A model generated the notes under the pieces. It was not told the origin of the DNA. It saw nothing but the letters and a program-made list of their open reading frames with translations, and searched no databases. Of a DNA stretch of 64,000 nucleotides, positions 63,786-64,000 are shown piece by piece. Position 1 is the first letter of the stretch; each line of letters opens with the position of its first letter. The stretch comes from Bacteroidota bacterium (GTDB taxonomy: Bacteria > Bacteroidota > Bacteroidia > Chitinophagales > Chitinophagaceae): assembly GCA_947460595.1 (NCBI GenBank), contig CANHGS010000002.1, positions 1-64,000 on the forward strand, in the 5' to 3' direction. A program made the translations under genes and the position numbers.

Positions 63786-63847
63786 CATCGCGCCAGCAAA
63801 CCCCAAAAATCCCTAAATTTGATACTATCAAATGATACTATCAATTG
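63786..63847 (+). repeat. Full intergenic repeat element (copy 4), ending on a start codon
   Basis: Catcgcgccag, then CAAACCCCA and ATCAAATGATACTATCAA, ending on TTG, the start of the Fic gene. It begins 16 bp after the DUF3024 stop. Contains a tandem 13-bp repeat GATACTATCAAAT/GATACTATCAATT. Confidence 0.8.
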
Positions 63848-64000
63848 AAGCCGCCATACACCATAACACCCCAAATCCTATCTCTACTAACCGATGTCTC
63901 GCATAAAATAGGAGAGGTCAATGCATCATTTATCACCAAACAATCACCAGAACTCCGAAAGCGAAATAGGATCAAAACCATTCAAGCATCCTTATCTGTA
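63845..64000 (+). CDS. Fic-family protein, N-terminal part (cut by the window end)
   Basis: The first 52 codons are visible. Seen: KPPYTITPQILSLLTDVSHK and SPELRKRNRIKTIQASLSV, the typical N-terminal region of stand-alone Fic adenylyltransferases just before the EGN inhibitory motif. The only start that fits is TTG at 63845; TGA at 63833-63835 closes the frame upstream. It follows the intergenic repeat exactly where the ATG would sit, so an ATG-to-TTG change is possible. Confidence 0.75.
   Translation, partial: MKPPYTITPQILSLLTDVSHKIGEVNASFITKQSPELRKRNRIKTIQASLSV

Noticed and set aside
58861..64000. att direct repeat of the tRNA-Leu 3' end marking an integrated island
   Set aside because: I found no second copy of the T-arm/acceptor sequence in the accessory region.

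Overview
The window is a chromosomal piece of a Bacteroidota bacterium, most likely family Chitinophagaceae (inference). The evidence is a SusC/SusD pair, a GLPGLI protein paired with an outer-membrane beta-barrel protein, DUF4397 lipoproteins, a yceD-rpmF-plsX cluster, AT-rich DNA, hardly any Shine-Dalgarno sequences, and a few exact TAnnTTTG -7 promoter elements.

Layout. 0.2-3 kb: dnaG, divergent from a DeoR-type regulator. 3.2-11.4 kb: an outer-membrane uptake cluster (SusC, SusD, DUF4397 lipoprotein, large MG2/plug-like protein). 11.4-15.1 kb: J-domain protein and STAS-like protein, divergent from clpC. 15.3-32.6 kb: a sugar and glycogen region with ROK sugar kinase, hexose MFS carrier, glgA, glgC, maltose-type MFS carrier, GH13 amylase, esterase, GH20 hexosaminidase, a GLPGLI/beta-barrel pair and glgB. 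Together these can import sugars and maltodextrins, trim them and build or remodel glycogen. 32.7-42.3 kb: mixed housekeeping (histidine kinase, holA, ribF, purM, ftsE), one toxin-antitoxin pair and two glycosyltransferases. 42.5-58.7 kb: core genes (smc, smpB, accD, fba, a CBS-type PLP enzyme, plsX, rpmF, yceD-like, dcd, phosphopantetheinyl transferase) plus a kinase-like unknown overlapping a DUF2130 gene. 58.8-64 kb: tRNA-Leu(GAG), followed by an accessory array of very small genes: toxin-antitoxin modules, a solo nucleotidyltransferase, a gamma-glutamylcyclotransferase-like protein, DUF3024 and a Fic protein running off the end.

Three things stand out. (1) A heptanucleotide repeat, AGTGAAG on the sense strand, sits at the 3' ends of four genes, always in the same orientation relative to the gene; in three of the four it supplies all or part of the stop codon. 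(2) In the accessory array a broken toxin gene is followed by a long imperfect palindrome built like an integron attC site. (3) The small genes after it are separated by a recurring intergenic element (core catcgYgccag), two full copies of which end exactly on the start codon of the next gene. Frameshifted and truncated gene relics lie among these units, which suggests active cassette turnover. No integrase or transposase gene is visible in the window.
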